Source: Lacinutrix sp. Hel_I_90
GTDB lineage: Bacteria > Bacteroidota > Bacteroidia > Flavobacteriales > Flavobacteriaceae
Assembly: GCF_000934685.1 (NCBI RefSeq)
Contig: NZ_JYNQ01000001.1
Coordinates: 3,447,501-3,511,500 of the forward strand
Reading direction: 5' to 3'
DNA: 64,000 nucleotides
The notes below the pieces were generated by a model. That model worked only from the letters and a program-made list of their open reading frames with translations, was not told where the DNA came from and ran no database searches. Positions within the stretch are counted from its first letter, which is position 1. The number at the start of each line of letters is the position of its first letter. This document shows positions 33,804 through 42,769 of the stretch, in pieces. The translations under genes and the position numbers were made by a program.

Positions 33804-34436
33804 TTATAATGTATACTGACCTTTGAGCCTCAAGTTTACTGTTACATCTTCATTACTCGTATTTCTGAAAAACCAACCGTGTTTGCCTTCATAAGGGGCT
33901 AAAAAAGTGCCAACCATATTATGGGAATTTGAAATCGTATAACTTTCAAAATAAACTTCTTTAACCTCCTCTTTTTGTTTTACCTCGCCGTGAAAATCAA
34001 AGTAAAGAACTTCGTTATTGGTTGTTGTCCATTCATATTTCATTGTTCCGTATTTGAGCATATTTATTTTAAATTCAATGCCTTTTCCTGCCGGAACTAT
34101 CACTGTAGTTTCATCCTCGCGTGCAGCTAATTGCTCTTCGGGTGCTGGAAAATCTGCCTCAACGGGTCGAGCGACATCGGGTCCCGACCCAGCTTTTTCG
34201 AGTTTTATTAATGGAAGATTTGATGTTGAGACCATCATTCCCAAATCATCAGTTTGATTGCTTTCAGGCATATAGAGTTTGCTAAACCCTAAAACTTTAC
34301 CTGCTCCTGTTGGGTCTATACCATATTCCGCAGGTAATACTGCTACAACCAAAAGAAGTGCTCCAACAACTAATGCTATGACGGTTGCCTTTATAATTTT
34401 ACTTTTTTCCAAGATTGGATGTTTCATTTCTGACAT
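33804..34436 (-). CDS. Membrane-anchor protein of metal-efflux loci
   Basis: 210 residues. A single N-terminal helix (IIKATVIALVVGALLLVVAVLPAEYG) follows a short basic start; the rest is extracytoplasmic and beta-rich (FKINMLKYGTMKYEWTTTNNEVLYFDFHGEV, YTISNSHNMVGTFLAPYEGKHGWFFRNTSNEDVTVNLRLKGQY). It belongs to a family labelled transmembrane anchor protein, seen beside HupE-like and Czc/Cnr-type genes in Proteobacteria and Bacteroidota. GTFLAPYEGKHGWFFRN is the most typical part. It is 12 bases from the HupE-like gene. A role in periplasmic metal handling is likely but not proven. Confidence 0.75.
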   Translation of the reverse strand: MSEMKHPILEKSKIIKATVIALVVGALLLVVAVLPAEYGIDPTGAGKVLGFSKLYMPESNQTDDLGMMVSTSNLPLIKLEKAGSGPDVARPVEADFPAPEEQLAAREDETTVIVPAGKGIEFKINMLKYGTMKYEWTTTNNEVLYFDFHGEVKQKEEVKEVYFESYTISNSHNMVGTFLAPYEGKHGWFFRNTSNEDVTVNLRLKGQYTL

Positions 34437-34448
34437 AATAATTTTTTT

Positions 34449-35138
34449 TTAAGATGTAAAATAGCCTGTTAATTGGAAGCCGAGCAATAAAAACCCTGCT
34501 GCCATAAGTGCTGTATTTGTAATTGTTGAAAATTTCATAAAACTGGGTTGTCTTCTCCAAATTGTAATAAGGATTAACACAACTGCCAAAGCAATAAATT
34601 GTCCTATTTCTACACCTATATTGAAACCAATTAGATTAGTAAAAAGGCCGTCTTTATCAAATTTAAATTCTTGCAGTTTACTGGCAAGACCAAAACCGTG
34701 AAACAGACCGAATATCAAAACTGCTGCTTTCGTGTTAGGTTGTTTGCCAAAGAAACGTTTAAAGCCACCCAAATTGTCGAATCCTTTATAAACAATGGAT
34801 AGCGCAATGATAGCATCTATTAAATATGCATTAATATTTATATCGGCTAAAACACCTAACAGTAACGTTGTACTATGGCCAATGGTAAAAAAGCTAACAT
34901 ATAAAAGCACTTCTTTCGGTTTATACAGGAAGAAAATAACGCCGACCAAAAATAACAGATGGTCATAACCTGTAATCATATGTTTAGCTCCTATATAAAG
35001 AAAGGGGCCGAATGCCACGCCACTGTTTCCTAATAAAAATGTTTGTGTGTCTTCATCTACTCCGTGAGCATACGCCATTGAACCAAATGCTCCACATAGA
35101 AAAAGAATGAGAAAGGCATATATTTTTTTGATTTTCAT
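34449..35138 (-). CDS. HupE/UreJ-family permease
   Basis: 229 residues. Signal-like start (FLILFLCGAFGSMAYAHG), then six or so membrane helices with the family marks GAKHMITGYDHLLFLVGVIFFL, FFTIGHSTTLLLGVL and GLFHGFGLASKLQEF, where the His/Asp residues are the expected metal site. HupE/UreJ proteins are secondary nickel or cobalt permeases. Located in a Czc-type cassette with an anchor protein and a His-ended lipoprotein, it points to nickel or cobalt as substrate of this cassette. That assignment is inference from the family. Confidence 0.88.
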   Translation of the reverse strand: MKIKKIYAFLILFLCGAFGSMAYAHGVDEDTQTFLLGNSGVAFGPFLYIGAKHMITGYDHLLFLVGVIFFLYKPKEVLLYVSFFTIGHSTTLLLGVLADININAYLIDAIIALSIVYKGFDNLGGFKRFFGKQPNTKAAVLIFGLFHGFGLASKLQEFKFDKDGLFTNLIGFNIGVEIGQFIALAVVLILITIWRRQPSFMKFSTITNTALMAAGFLLLGFQLTGYFTS

Positions 35139-35191
35139 AGTTTACTTATTTAAATCCCATTGCACATTGCAGCACAATGGGACTTTGATTA

Positions 35192-35407
35192 TTAATGGGC
35201 GTGCCCGTGGGATTTGACTTGTTGGATGCTGTCCAATCTGCGATTTTCTTCCCTTACCATTTTCAAGCTATCTTCTCTTTGGCTCATTTCTTCTGGGCTT
35301 AAGGTTATTTCAGTATTTTGAGTTTCTACGTCCTTATTTTTATTGGTTTCTCTGCAAGATGCTAATAGCGTTAAGCTAATGATTGCGATAAAAAGTACTT
35401 TTTTCAT
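35192..35407 (-). CDS. Small lipoprotein with HGHAH tail
   Basis: 71 residues: lipoprotein signal MKKVLFIAIISLTLLASC (Cys18), a charged helical middle (LSPEEMSQREDSLKMVREENRRLDSIQQ) and a final KSHGHAH that could chelate a metal ion. It lies 33 bases after czcB and 53 before hupE. No named family is recognised. Likely a periplasmic metal-binding accessory. Confidence 0.7.
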   Translation of the reverse strand: MKKVLFIAIISLTLLASCRETNKNKDVETQNTEITLSPEEMSQREDSLKMVREENRRLDSIQQVKSHGHAH

Positions 35408-35440
35408 AATGTTTAATTTATATTGTTATTGATTTTTAAA

Positions 35441-36640
35441 TTATTCTTCCTCTTCAGAATTTCTTAATGCAGACAAGATGGAATATGCGTTTTTAACAAC
35501 AGGTTTAAAATTTTGAACAGTAGCACCATCAGCAAATGTTATAGCCGTGTACCCTTCCTGCTCAATTCCTTTTTTAACCTGTTCTAATTTGAATGTATAA
35601 CCACCTTCGGTTTCTTCGGTTTGAAGAACTACAAAATCTTTTCCTTCATATTGAACTAAAGCTTCTGAAGGGATTGCATTTTGCTTATTTGTGCCGCTTT
35701 CTACCCAAGCCTTTACGTACATTCCTGGTAATAATCCTTTTTTGTCTTCTTTGTTTAAATGGCTATAAACTGGCGTCATACGGTCATTACCAGTCGCTTT
35801 TCCAATTAAGAAAATCTCGGCAGTACGATTGAAGGTATTGTCATCAGAAAGCGAAAATTTAACGGTTTGGCCAATCTCTAACTTTTCTAAATCTCTCTCA
35901 AAGGCATTCAATGCCAAATGAATATCGTTTAAATCGACCAGTTCAAATAGCACATCCTGTGGGGAAACATAATCACCGATATTTACATTACTCGCTTTTA
36001 TAAAACCTGAAATTGGTGCATAAAGATTTGCGGTTCGTGTTATATTGCCATTTTGGACAGAACTTCTACTTATTCCCGCAAGCGCAAGCTGCTGTTCGTA
36101 TGCCTTCACTCTTCCTTGTGTTATTTTATAATCCGAAGAAACCTGCTGAAATGTTTTTGCAGAATTGATGTCCTCCTCTCTCAATTTTTTTTGTCGATTA
36201 AATTCCTCTTCAAGAAATTGAAGTCTGCTTAAACTTTCCAAATAGCCCTGTTGGATTTGGATAAATTCAGGATTCTCAATGGTTGCCAAGACTTGCCCTT
36301 TTTGAATTGCTTCACCGGGCAACCTGCCAGCCGTTTTTAAATAACCTCCTAAAGGTGCAGATACAGAAGCCATACTTTCAGGCTCAACATCTATGGTTCC
36401 ATTTAGTTTTATGATATTACTTAAATTCCGCATTTCAATCGCACCGGTTTCAATTCCGGCGAGATTGTATTGGTCTTTGGTAAAAGTGATTTGTTTGATT
36501 CCAGTTGAAACTGGTTGTTCTTCTTTCATCGAAGATTCTTCGGAAGATTCCATTTTTTCGGAATCCTTATTGCCACAAGCCACCATAAATAGGGTGGATA
36601 AAATGAGCAGCGAAATTTTTGTATTGAATTTAATTTTCAT
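35441..36640 (-). CDS. czcB: CzcB-type RND periplasmic adaptor lipoprotein
   Basis: 399 residues. Lipoprotein signal MKIKFNTKISLLILSTLFMVAC (Cys22), short acidic linker, then adaptor parts: GGYLKTAGRLPGEAIQKGQVLATIENPE (first half of the barrel-sandwich), a coiled-coil hairpin of about 75 residues, LYAPISGFIKASNVNIGDYVSPQDV (second half), a beta-barrel with VKFSLSDDNTFNRTAEIFLIG and LLPGMYVKAW. Unlike the first czcB of the window it lacks the long His/Glu linker. It follows the second CzcA-TolC fusion by 34 bases and should work with it. Confidence 0.92.
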   Translation of the reverse strand: MKIKFNTKISLLILSTLFMVACGNKDSEKMESSEESSMKEEQPVSTGIKQITFTKDQYNLAGIETGAIEMRNLSNIIKLNGTIDVEPESMASVSAPLGGYLKTAGRLPGEAIQKGQVLATIENPEFIQIQQGYLESLSRLQFLEEEFNRQKKLREEDINSAKTFQQVSSDYKITQGRVKAYEQQLALAGISRSSVQNGNITRTANLYAPISGFIKASNVNIGDYVSPQDVLFELVDLNDIHLALNAFERDLEKLEIGQTVKFSLSDDNTFNRTAEIFLIGKATGNDRMTPVYSHLNKEDKKGLLPGMYVKAWVESGTNKQNAIPSEALVQYEGKDFVVLQTEETEGGYTFKLEQVKKGIEQEGYTAITFADGATVQNFKPVVKNAYSILSALRNSEEEE

Positions 36641-36674
36641 CTTTTTTATGTTTTAATGTGATATCACAAGTTTT

Positions 36675-39600
36675 TTACAAGCCCAATAAGGCTTCGATTA
36701 CTATGATGGACTGGTTATATTGATATAGTGTGTTTAGATACTCTGTTTGAATACTGTTCGCCAAAGTGAGGTTTTGCAAGTATTGCGTATAGGAAACATC
36801 ACCGCTTTTAAAGCTCTTTTCTGAATTATCAATGATAAGTTCCGCTTGTGGCAGAGCTTCATTTTGATAGTAATCTAAAGTACCTTGAAGTTTGTAATAT
36901 TCTTGCAATAAATTTTGTAGTTCCCCTTGTAATTGCGTCTTATTTAACTCAATTTGAGATTGGACGATGTACTCTTCGATTTTGGCAGTTTGAATTTTGG
37001 CACGATGTCCACCAGGAAAAAGAGGAATTGAAATACCTAACTGAAAGAATGAAAATCGGTCATTGTCACTAAAATTTTGGTTTGCTATACCGCTATTTTG
37101 AGCCCCAATAAATGTTTGGCTATTATAACCGAACATAATATCGGGTAACACTTTATTCCTTTCTACATTGGTCTCCCTTTTCCTTAATTCCAACTGTTGT
37201 TTTAAATAAACGTAAAACGGACTTTGCTCCACAGACTGGTTTTCAATATCTAAATCTATCTCACGACGAACCAGTTCACTATCTGTAATGCGAATGTCAT
37301 CGTTTGTGTTCAAAACTACCTGAAGCCGCTTTTTAGCGATTCTCATATCGGCTTCGTTTTGTTGAAGCTTGTTTTTTATTTGCATCGATTGCGTTGCCGA
37401 GGTTACACTTTCCAATTTTGTGGATTCGCCAGATTCATAACGCATCGAACTTGAACGGTTGAGATTGCCATATAGACTATCTTGACGCTGCAACAATTGT
37501 TTATTCTGCATTAAAAACACAACTCTGAAATAGGCAGCTTTAACATCCGCAATCAGGTCATTTTCTTCTATAACCTTTAGTTGCTCACTGCTACTAACTC
37601 TTGCTTTTGCGAGTTTAAACTGACTGGTATAAACTGTTGGAAAATTGATTCGCTGTGTAACTCCGTATTGGTTATCCTTTACCGTAGGCGTATTAAATTC
37701 GCCATTTTGATATGTAAATTCAGTTCTCGGAATAGTTATAGCACCGTATTTCCCTTTTTCTTCAACCTCTATTTCATATTGAGCAATCTTAATACGGTTA
37801 TTGTTCTGAAGTGCCATTTCAATAGCCTGCTGCAAAGTAACTTCACGTTCTTGCACCATACTTGTTTCTTGTGCTTGTAGCTGCATTGCTGGAAAGAATA
37901 GACCGCCAATCACGATTAAAGTAGTAGCTATTTTTTTTCTTCCTAAATTCAATTTTACTTTTCCTTCAGTAAAATAGATATACAAGACTGGCAAGACAAT
38001 AAGTGTTAATGCAGTCGCCGTAATCAATCCTCCAATAACAACGGTAGCCAATGGTCGCTGTACCTCTGCACCTGATGAATTTGACAATGCCATAGGTAAA
38101 AAACCTAAAGCAGCTACGGTAGCTGTCATTAACACAGGTCTCAATCTCACACGAGTTCCTTTAATGACGCGTTCATAAATATCGCTTACACCTTCTTTAT
38201 CAAGCCTGTTGAATTCTGCCACCAGTACGATTCCATTTAGAACGGCCACACCAAATAGGGCAATAAATCCAATTCCAGCTGAAATACTGAAAGGTAAGTC
38301 TCTTATGATTAGTGCAAAAACACCACCAATGGCTGATAAAGGGATTGCCGTAAAAATGAGCAAACTTTGTTTCATTGAACCAAAAGTGAAATAAAGCAGC
38401 ACCAAAATCAGCAACAAAGCGACAGGTAAAGCAATCATTAAACGTTGATTAGCTTCTTGCAAGTTCTGAAATTGACCGCCATAAGTTACATAGTAACCTG
38501 CTGGCATATCGACCTTCGAATTCATAATTTGCTTAATGTCCTCAATAATACTTTGTACATCCCTGTCACGTACATTGAAGCCAACAATAATTCGACGCTT
38601 TGCATTGTCACGCTGAATTTGCACAGGACCTGGTTCAAATGAAATGTTCGCCACCTGACTTAATGGAATTTGATTTCCCTGTGGTGTACTCACATACAAA
38701 TTTTGTACATCGGTAATATCGGTTCGATAGTTCTTGTCCAACCGCACAACAAGGTCAAATCTACGTTCCCCTTCATAAACAAGTCCTGCCGAAGTACCCG
38801 CAAACGCAGTTTCGATAGCATTGTTTACATCCTCGATGTTCATTCCGTATTGAGAAATCTTATCACGGTTCATTTGGATATTAATCTGTGGTAGTCCAGT
38901 CACTTCTTCAACATATAAATCTTCAACTCCTTCTACCGATTTTATTTTGCTCCCAACATTACCAGCCAAATCTGAAAGTACATTGAGGTCTTCGCCATAA
39001 ATTTTTATTACAACATCTTGTTTTGCTCCTGTCAAAAGCTCGTTGAAACGCATTTGTATGGGTTGTTGAAAACTAAAAGTAGCATTCGGGATAATGGAAA
39101 GGGATTCTTTCATCACTGCTGCCAGTTCTTCTCTTCCGCTAGCTTTTGTCCATTCCGCTTTTGGACTTAAAATAACCATCATATCTCCTGCTTCAATAGG
39201 CATAGGGTCTGTTGGTATTTCCCCTGAACCAATCTTGTTTACAACTTGCTTCACTTCATCTGGATATTCACGTAATAATATGGTCTGCGCCTTTTGAGAA
39301 ACATCAATCATCTGGTCGATGGAACTTCCTACAGGGACTCGTGTTTCAACCGCAAAATCCCCTTCGTCTAATTGGGGAATAAACTCACCACCCATATTGG
39401 CAAAAACTATTAGTGTTATAACAAAAAATCCTATTGCCAATCCAAGTACCAATAGTTTTGTGCGCAAGGCAGCTTCTAAAATAGGTTGGTACATACGCTG
39501 AAAGAAATCCATCATTTTATCGGAAAAATTCCGTTTATGTTCCGTTTTGCGACCCAGTGCAAGGGCAGACATCATTGGAACATAGGTAAGCGATAATATC

Positions 39601-41075
39601 AATGCTCCAAGAATAGCGAACATTACCGTTTGTGCCATTGGATGGAACATTTTTCCTGCAACCCCGCTCAAAGCCAAAATAGGCACGTAAACAATTAATA
39701 TAATGATTTGTCCAAAAGCAGCGGAATTCATCATTTTCCCAGCAGATAATTTTACCTCGGAATCCATTTGTTTAGATGTTAGCTTTTCAACGCCTGCGTA
39801 CTTCTTTTTACTGGTATGAATTCCAAACATTACAGATTCAACAACTATTACCGCCCCATCTACAATAAGACCAAAATCTATGGCACCCAAACTCATTAGG
39901 TTTCCAGATACCCCAAAGAGGTTCATCATCGCGATTGCGAAAAGCATTGAGAGCGGAATGACCGAAGCCACTATCAAACCACCTCTTAAATTTCCAAGAA
40001 AGAGGATTAGTACAAAAATTACTATCAAAGCACCTTCCGTAAGATTAGTTGTTACAGTCCCTATTGCACGGTCCACCAAACCTTTCCTATCCAGATAGGG
40101 CTCAATGGTTACGCCTTCGGGTAAAGTTTCTTTAATCTGTTCAATTTTAGCTTTTACATCATTGATAACTGCGGAAGAGTTTGCTCCCTTTAGCATCATT
40201 ACAATTCCTGTAACAACTTCGCCTTCTCCATTTCGCGTAGCCGCTCCATAGCGCACGCCGTGACCAAATTGTACTTTGGCAACATCCCTTACAAGTACTG
40301 GTGTTCCGTTATTAACTTTAACAGCTATTTTTTCCAATTCTTGTAAATTGTTCACAAGTCCTTCGCTCCGAATAAAATAGGCATTAGGACCTTTATCTAT
40401 ATAAGCGCCACCCGTGTTTTGATTGTTTTTTTCCAGAGCGGTAAAAATATCTTCAATAGTAACATTCATACTTTGAAGTTTATCTGGGTCTATGGCAATT
40501 TCATATTGTTTGACCAAACCACCAAAACCACTCACTTCTGCAACACCTGGTGTTCCTAATAGTTGTCTTTTGATAATCCAATCCTGTATAGTTCTTAATT
40601 CGGTGGCATCATATTTATCTTCATATCCTTTTTCGGTGTGAATTACATATTGATAAATTTCACCCAATCCAGTAGTTACGGGTCCCATTTCTGGTTTTCC
40701 GATGCCTTCAGGAATATCTTTGGCAGCCTGCGTTAATCGCTCTTGAACTTGTTGCCTTGCCCAATATAAATCGACACTTTCCTCAAAAACAATAGTTACT
40801 ATAGAAAGCCCGAATCGAGAAAAGGAACGCATATCCTTAATACCAGGAATACTAACCATTGTTTGTTCTACTGGAAACGTAACTAATTGTTCTACTTCTT
40901 GTGCCGCTAAAGTGGGTGATATGGTAATAACCATAACTTGATTGTCTGTGATGTCTGGAACTGCATCAATGGGTAGCTGTGTTAGCGAATATGTGCCCCA
41001 TCCAATTAGAGCCAGCGTAAATAATCCGATAACAAGTTTATTGTTTATCGAAAATGCAATGATTTTGTCTAACAT
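36675..41075 (-). CDS. czcA: CzcA-family RND pump fused to a TolC-family channel (second copy)
   Basis: 1466 residues, same fused architecture as the gene at 5436-9851 but clearly diverged in sequence, so the two are paralogues, not a recent duplication. RND part 1 to ~1035 with LGAIDFGLIVDGAVIVVESV (proton-relay helix) and MKQSLLIFTAIPLSAIGGVFAL. A linker (FTEGKVKLNLGRKK) leads to a hydrophobic segment ending in AMQLQAQETS near 1055-1065, an internal signal-like sequence. OEP/TolC repeats start at VTLQQAIEMALQNNN and run to the end (YLNTLYQYNQSIIVIEALLGL). With HupE-like and anchor proteins downstream, Ni/Co export is plausible. Confidence 0.93.
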   Translation of the reverse strand: MLDKIIAFSINNKLVIGLFTLALIGWGTYSLTQLPIDAVPDITDNQVMVITISPTLAAQEVEQLVTFPVEQTMVSIPGIKDMRSFSRFGLSIVTIVFEESVDLYWARQQVQERLTQAAKDIPEGIGKPEMGPVTTGLGEIYQYVIHTEKGYEDKYDATELRTIQDWIIKRQLLGTPGVAEVSGFGGLVKQYEIAIDPDKLQSMNVTIEDIFTALEKNNQNTGGAYIDKGPNAYFIRSEGLVNNLQELEKIAVKVNNGTPVLVRDVAKVQFGHGVRYGAATRNGEGEVVTGIVMMLKGANSSAVINDVKAKIEQIKETLPEGVTIEPYLDRKGLVDRAIGTVTTNLTEGALIVIFVLILFLGNLRGGLIVASVIPLSMLFAIAMMNLFGVSGNLMSLGAIDFGLIVDGAVIVVESVMFGIHTSKKKYAGVEKLTSKQMDSEVKLSAGKMMNSAAFGQIIILIVYVPILALSGVAGKMFHPMAQTVMFAILGALILSLTYVPMMSALALGRKTEHKRNFSDKMMDFFQRMYQPILEAALRTKLLVLGLAIGFFVITLIVFANMGGEFIPQLDEGDFAVETRVPVGSSIDQMIDVSQKAQTILLREYPDEVKQVVNKIGSGEIPTDPMPIEAGDMMVILSPKAEWTKASGREELAAVMKESLSIIPNATFSFQQPIQMRFNELLTGAKQDVVIKIYGEDLNVLSDLAGNVGSKIKSVEGVEDLYVEEVTGLPQINIQMNRDKISQYGMNIEDVNNAIETAFAGTSAGLVYEGERRFDLVVRLDKNYRTDITDVQNLYVSTPQGNQIPLSQVANISFEPGPVQIQRDNAKRRIIVGFNVRDRDVQSIIEDIKQIMNSKVDMPAGYYVTYGGQFQNLQEANQRLMIALPVALLLILVLLYFTFGSMKQSLLIFTAIPLSAIGGVFALIIRDLPFSISAGIGFIALFGVAVLNGIVLVAEFNRLDKEGVSDIYERVIKGTRVRLRPVLMTATVAALGFLPMALSNSSGAEVQRPLATVVIGGLITATALTLIVLPVLYIYFTEGKVKLNLGRKKIATTLIVIGGLFFPAMQLQAQETSMVQEREVTLQQAIEMALQNNNRIKIAQYEIEVEEKGKYGAITIPRTEFTYQNGEFNTPTVKDNQYGVTQRINFPTVYTSQFKLAKARVSSSEQLKVIEENDLIADVKAAYFRVVFLMQNKQLLQRQDSLYGNLNRSSSMRYESGESTKLESVTSATQSMQIKNKLQQNEADMRIAKKRLQVVLNTNDDIRITDSELVRREIDLDIENQSVEQSPFYVYLKQQLELRKRETNVERNKVLPDIMFGYNSQTFIGAQNSGIANQNFSDNDRFSFFQLGISIPLFPGGHRAKIQTAKIEEYIVQSQIELNKTQLQGELQNLLQEYYKLQGTLDYYQNEALPQAELIIDNSEKSFKSGDVSYTQYLQNLTLANSIQTEYLNTLYQYNQSIIVIEALLGL

Positions 41076-41192
41076 TATGTTTAAAATATTTTTAAGTCGT
41101 AAATAATAAAAATGAAAATACCATACAGGTTATCTATGGATTTGAGCTATACAAACCAAGGATTAATTCTTAAAAAATAAATATGGTAAAAT

Positions 41193-41258
41193 GGTAATTA
41201 AAGCGAAGCTTACTATTACCAAAGCATAATAAATTTGCAGATACTATTAATGTATCTG
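41193..41258 (-). promoter_or_regulatory. Two hairpins in the leader before the second czcA fusion
   Basis: GGTAAT-AAGC-GAA-GCTT-ATTACC (41193-41220, with small internal loops) and CAGATAC/GTATCTG (41238-41244 and 41252-41258). The layout of small exported protein gene, two hairpins, czcA fusion repeats that at 9852-9968, though the bases differ. Confidence 0.45.
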
Positions 41259-41284
41259 TCTAATTTTATTAAACTAAAGTGGAG

Positions 41285-41722
41285 TTAACAGGTAGGTGGG
41301 CCTCGTGAGTCGAGGGATGAGAGATAAGAATTGAAATAATTACTGGGCGGATAATAAACAGGCTGTTTACTATTTTGCCTATATTCAACTGAAAAAAATC
41401 CTTTAGTTTCAACAACACTCTTTAGAACATCCTTGTCAACAACGGTCTTTTTCTCGATTGTATTTCTTTCAAGTAAGACTATATCGCTGGACACCGTGGA
41501 ATGGGTATGCATATCCATAACGAACCCAAAAAACCCGTAAGGTGAATCTTCTTTCTCTTGGGAACTATCATCGTGATGATTGTCCTCGCCAGTATGGGCA
41601 ATATCTAAATGTGAATGAGAATCCTCGTGCTGATGGTGTAAATGCGGAAAAACCTGATGCAGCATCATTAGGCTAAATAAGCCCAAAAAGAAAAATGCCG
41701 ATATTTTTTTTGATTTTTGCAT
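41285..41722 (-). CDS. Small exported His-rich protein preceding the second czcA
   Basis: 145 residues from the start at 41722 (MQKSKKISAFFFLGLFSLMMLHQVFPHLHHQ), chosen because the basic start and hydrophobic core form a signal peptide and the box TATCTTTG lies just upstream. Past the signal comes a His/Asp/Glu tract (HLHHQHEDSHSHLDIAHTGEDNHHDD) able to bind several metal ions, then MDMHTHS, and a C-terminal RGPPTC. No named family is recognised. Its position directly before the RND pump parallels the small proteins at 9969 and 26210. Confidence 0.7.
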   Translation of the reverse strand: MQKSKKISAFFFLGLFSLMMLHQVFPHLHHQHEDSHSHLDIAHTGEDNHHDDSSQEKEDSPYGFFGFVMDMHTHSTVSSDIVLLERNTIEKKTVVDKDVLKSVVETKGFFSVEYRQNSKQPVYYPPSNYFNSYLSSLDSRGPPTC

Positions 41723-41728
41723 CGCTGG

Positions 41729-41736
41729 CAAAGATA
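41729..41736 (-). promoter_or_regulatory. TAnnTTTG-type -7 box (TATCTTTG)
   Basis: On the minus strand TATCTTTG ends six bases before the ATG at 41722. It is the same octamer as at 10374-10381 and would begin the second czc cassette. Confidence 0.45.
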
Positions 41737-41836
41737 GCAATATTTCTTGTCTAGGAAAATTTATAATACTTCAATCTCTTTTAGTAAGTAAATAAATCCA
41801 GTTTGAGGTACTGGATAAACCTATTACAATGATTCT

Positions 41837-42673
41837 TTAAGCCATTGCATAAATTTCATCAAACAATACCTTGTCCAACTTTTCCTGTTGTGAAAAAGTT
41901 TTTTTCAAGGTATTGTGAAGCATCCAATTAAAGGCGTTATACCCATCCCATAATGTGGGCGTTGTATAATAATCGTGTCCTTCTTCGGCTATCATATCCA
42001 ATAATTCCCTGGATTTCTTTGAAGGATTATCGTTTTTGTCGCTACATTCATATCGGAACAGTTTCGTTTTTTCCAATATTTCCTTTACGAATGCTTTGGT
42101 ATCGATAAGTACGATTTCTTCCATTTCCCTGAATTTTCTTGTGATTTCGTAGTATTCGTTATCCAAGAACTTCTCGAATAGAAAATTCAATTTCGGCATT
42201 ATTAAATTTGTATTGTTTTTGCTGTGCTTTATTGAAAATGCTATTTCTGATTGAGCAACGTGCAAGCCATTGGTGCATACTTCTCTATAAAATCCAAAAT
42301 GCCCGGAAGTCTTTTCGCTTCCGTCATAGGAATTTTTGAAACGCAACATCGGTAATATCTTATCCTGTTCATTCTTCAACGAAAACTGATTATGGTCCTC
42401 GATTATAAAGTCGGTAATGAAAGACCTGTCATTTCTGTTAATCGTGCGTTTATGATATTTCAGATTGGCATCCAGTAATAGCTGTTCGGCTTTTTTGAAA
42501 AACAGTTCATTTGGAATATGGCCATAACTGTTCGAGACCACATTCACAATTTTTCCATTTGAAATAATAGCGTTTTCAAGTCCTCTTCGAGAATCCATTC
42601 CGGTAATGTTTTTTAACGATTTCATTTCGTTTGAAACGAAAATTTCATCTTGGTGTAAACGATTTAAATACAT
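41837..42673 (-). CDS. DUF932-family protein of mobile elements
   Basis: 278 residues, soluble. It shows the DUF932 pattern: an early segment on NAIISNGKIVNVVSNSYGHIPNELFFKKAEQLL, the middle NSYDGSEKTSGHFGFYREVCTNGLHV (the usual N.hDGS.a....ga.R.VCtNGl) and IAFSIKHSKN. A C-terminal helical part follows (YNAFNWMLHNTLKKTFSQQEKLDKVLFDEIY). DUF932 proteins are plasmid and prophage/ICE accessory proteins; some are known as plasmid-encoded or anti-restriction-related, but no function is fixed. It is the second gene inward from the inferred right end of the island. Confidence 0.8.
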   Translation of the reverse strand: MYLNRLHQDEIFVSNEMKSLKNITGMDSRRGLENAIISNGKIVNVVSNSYGHIPNELFFKKAEQLLLDANLKYHKRTINRNDRSFITDFIIEDHNQFSLKNEQDKILPMLRFKNSYDGSEKTSGHFGFYREVCTNGLHVAQSEIAFSIKHSKNNTNLIMPKLNFLFEKFLDNEYYEITRKFREMEEIVLIDTKAFVKEILEKTKLFRYECSDKNDNPSKKSRELLDMIAEEGHDYYTTPTLWDGYNAFNWMLHNTLKKTFSQQEKLDKVLFDEIYAMA

Positions 42674-42710
42674 AATATTTGATTTTAGACCTGTCGAATG
42701 ACAGATATGA

Positions 42711-42746
42711 TTAAAAAAAGAAAGCCTACTCTTGCGAGCAGGCTTT
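42711..42746 (-). terminator. Intrinsic terminator after the 42770-43177 gene
   Basis: On the minus strand AAAGCCTGCTC-GCAA-GAGTAGGCTTT (one wobble pair) is followed by CTTTTTTT, a strong intrinsic terminator. Confidence 0.8.
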
Positions 42747-42769
42747 CACATTTGAAGACATTGGCTTCT

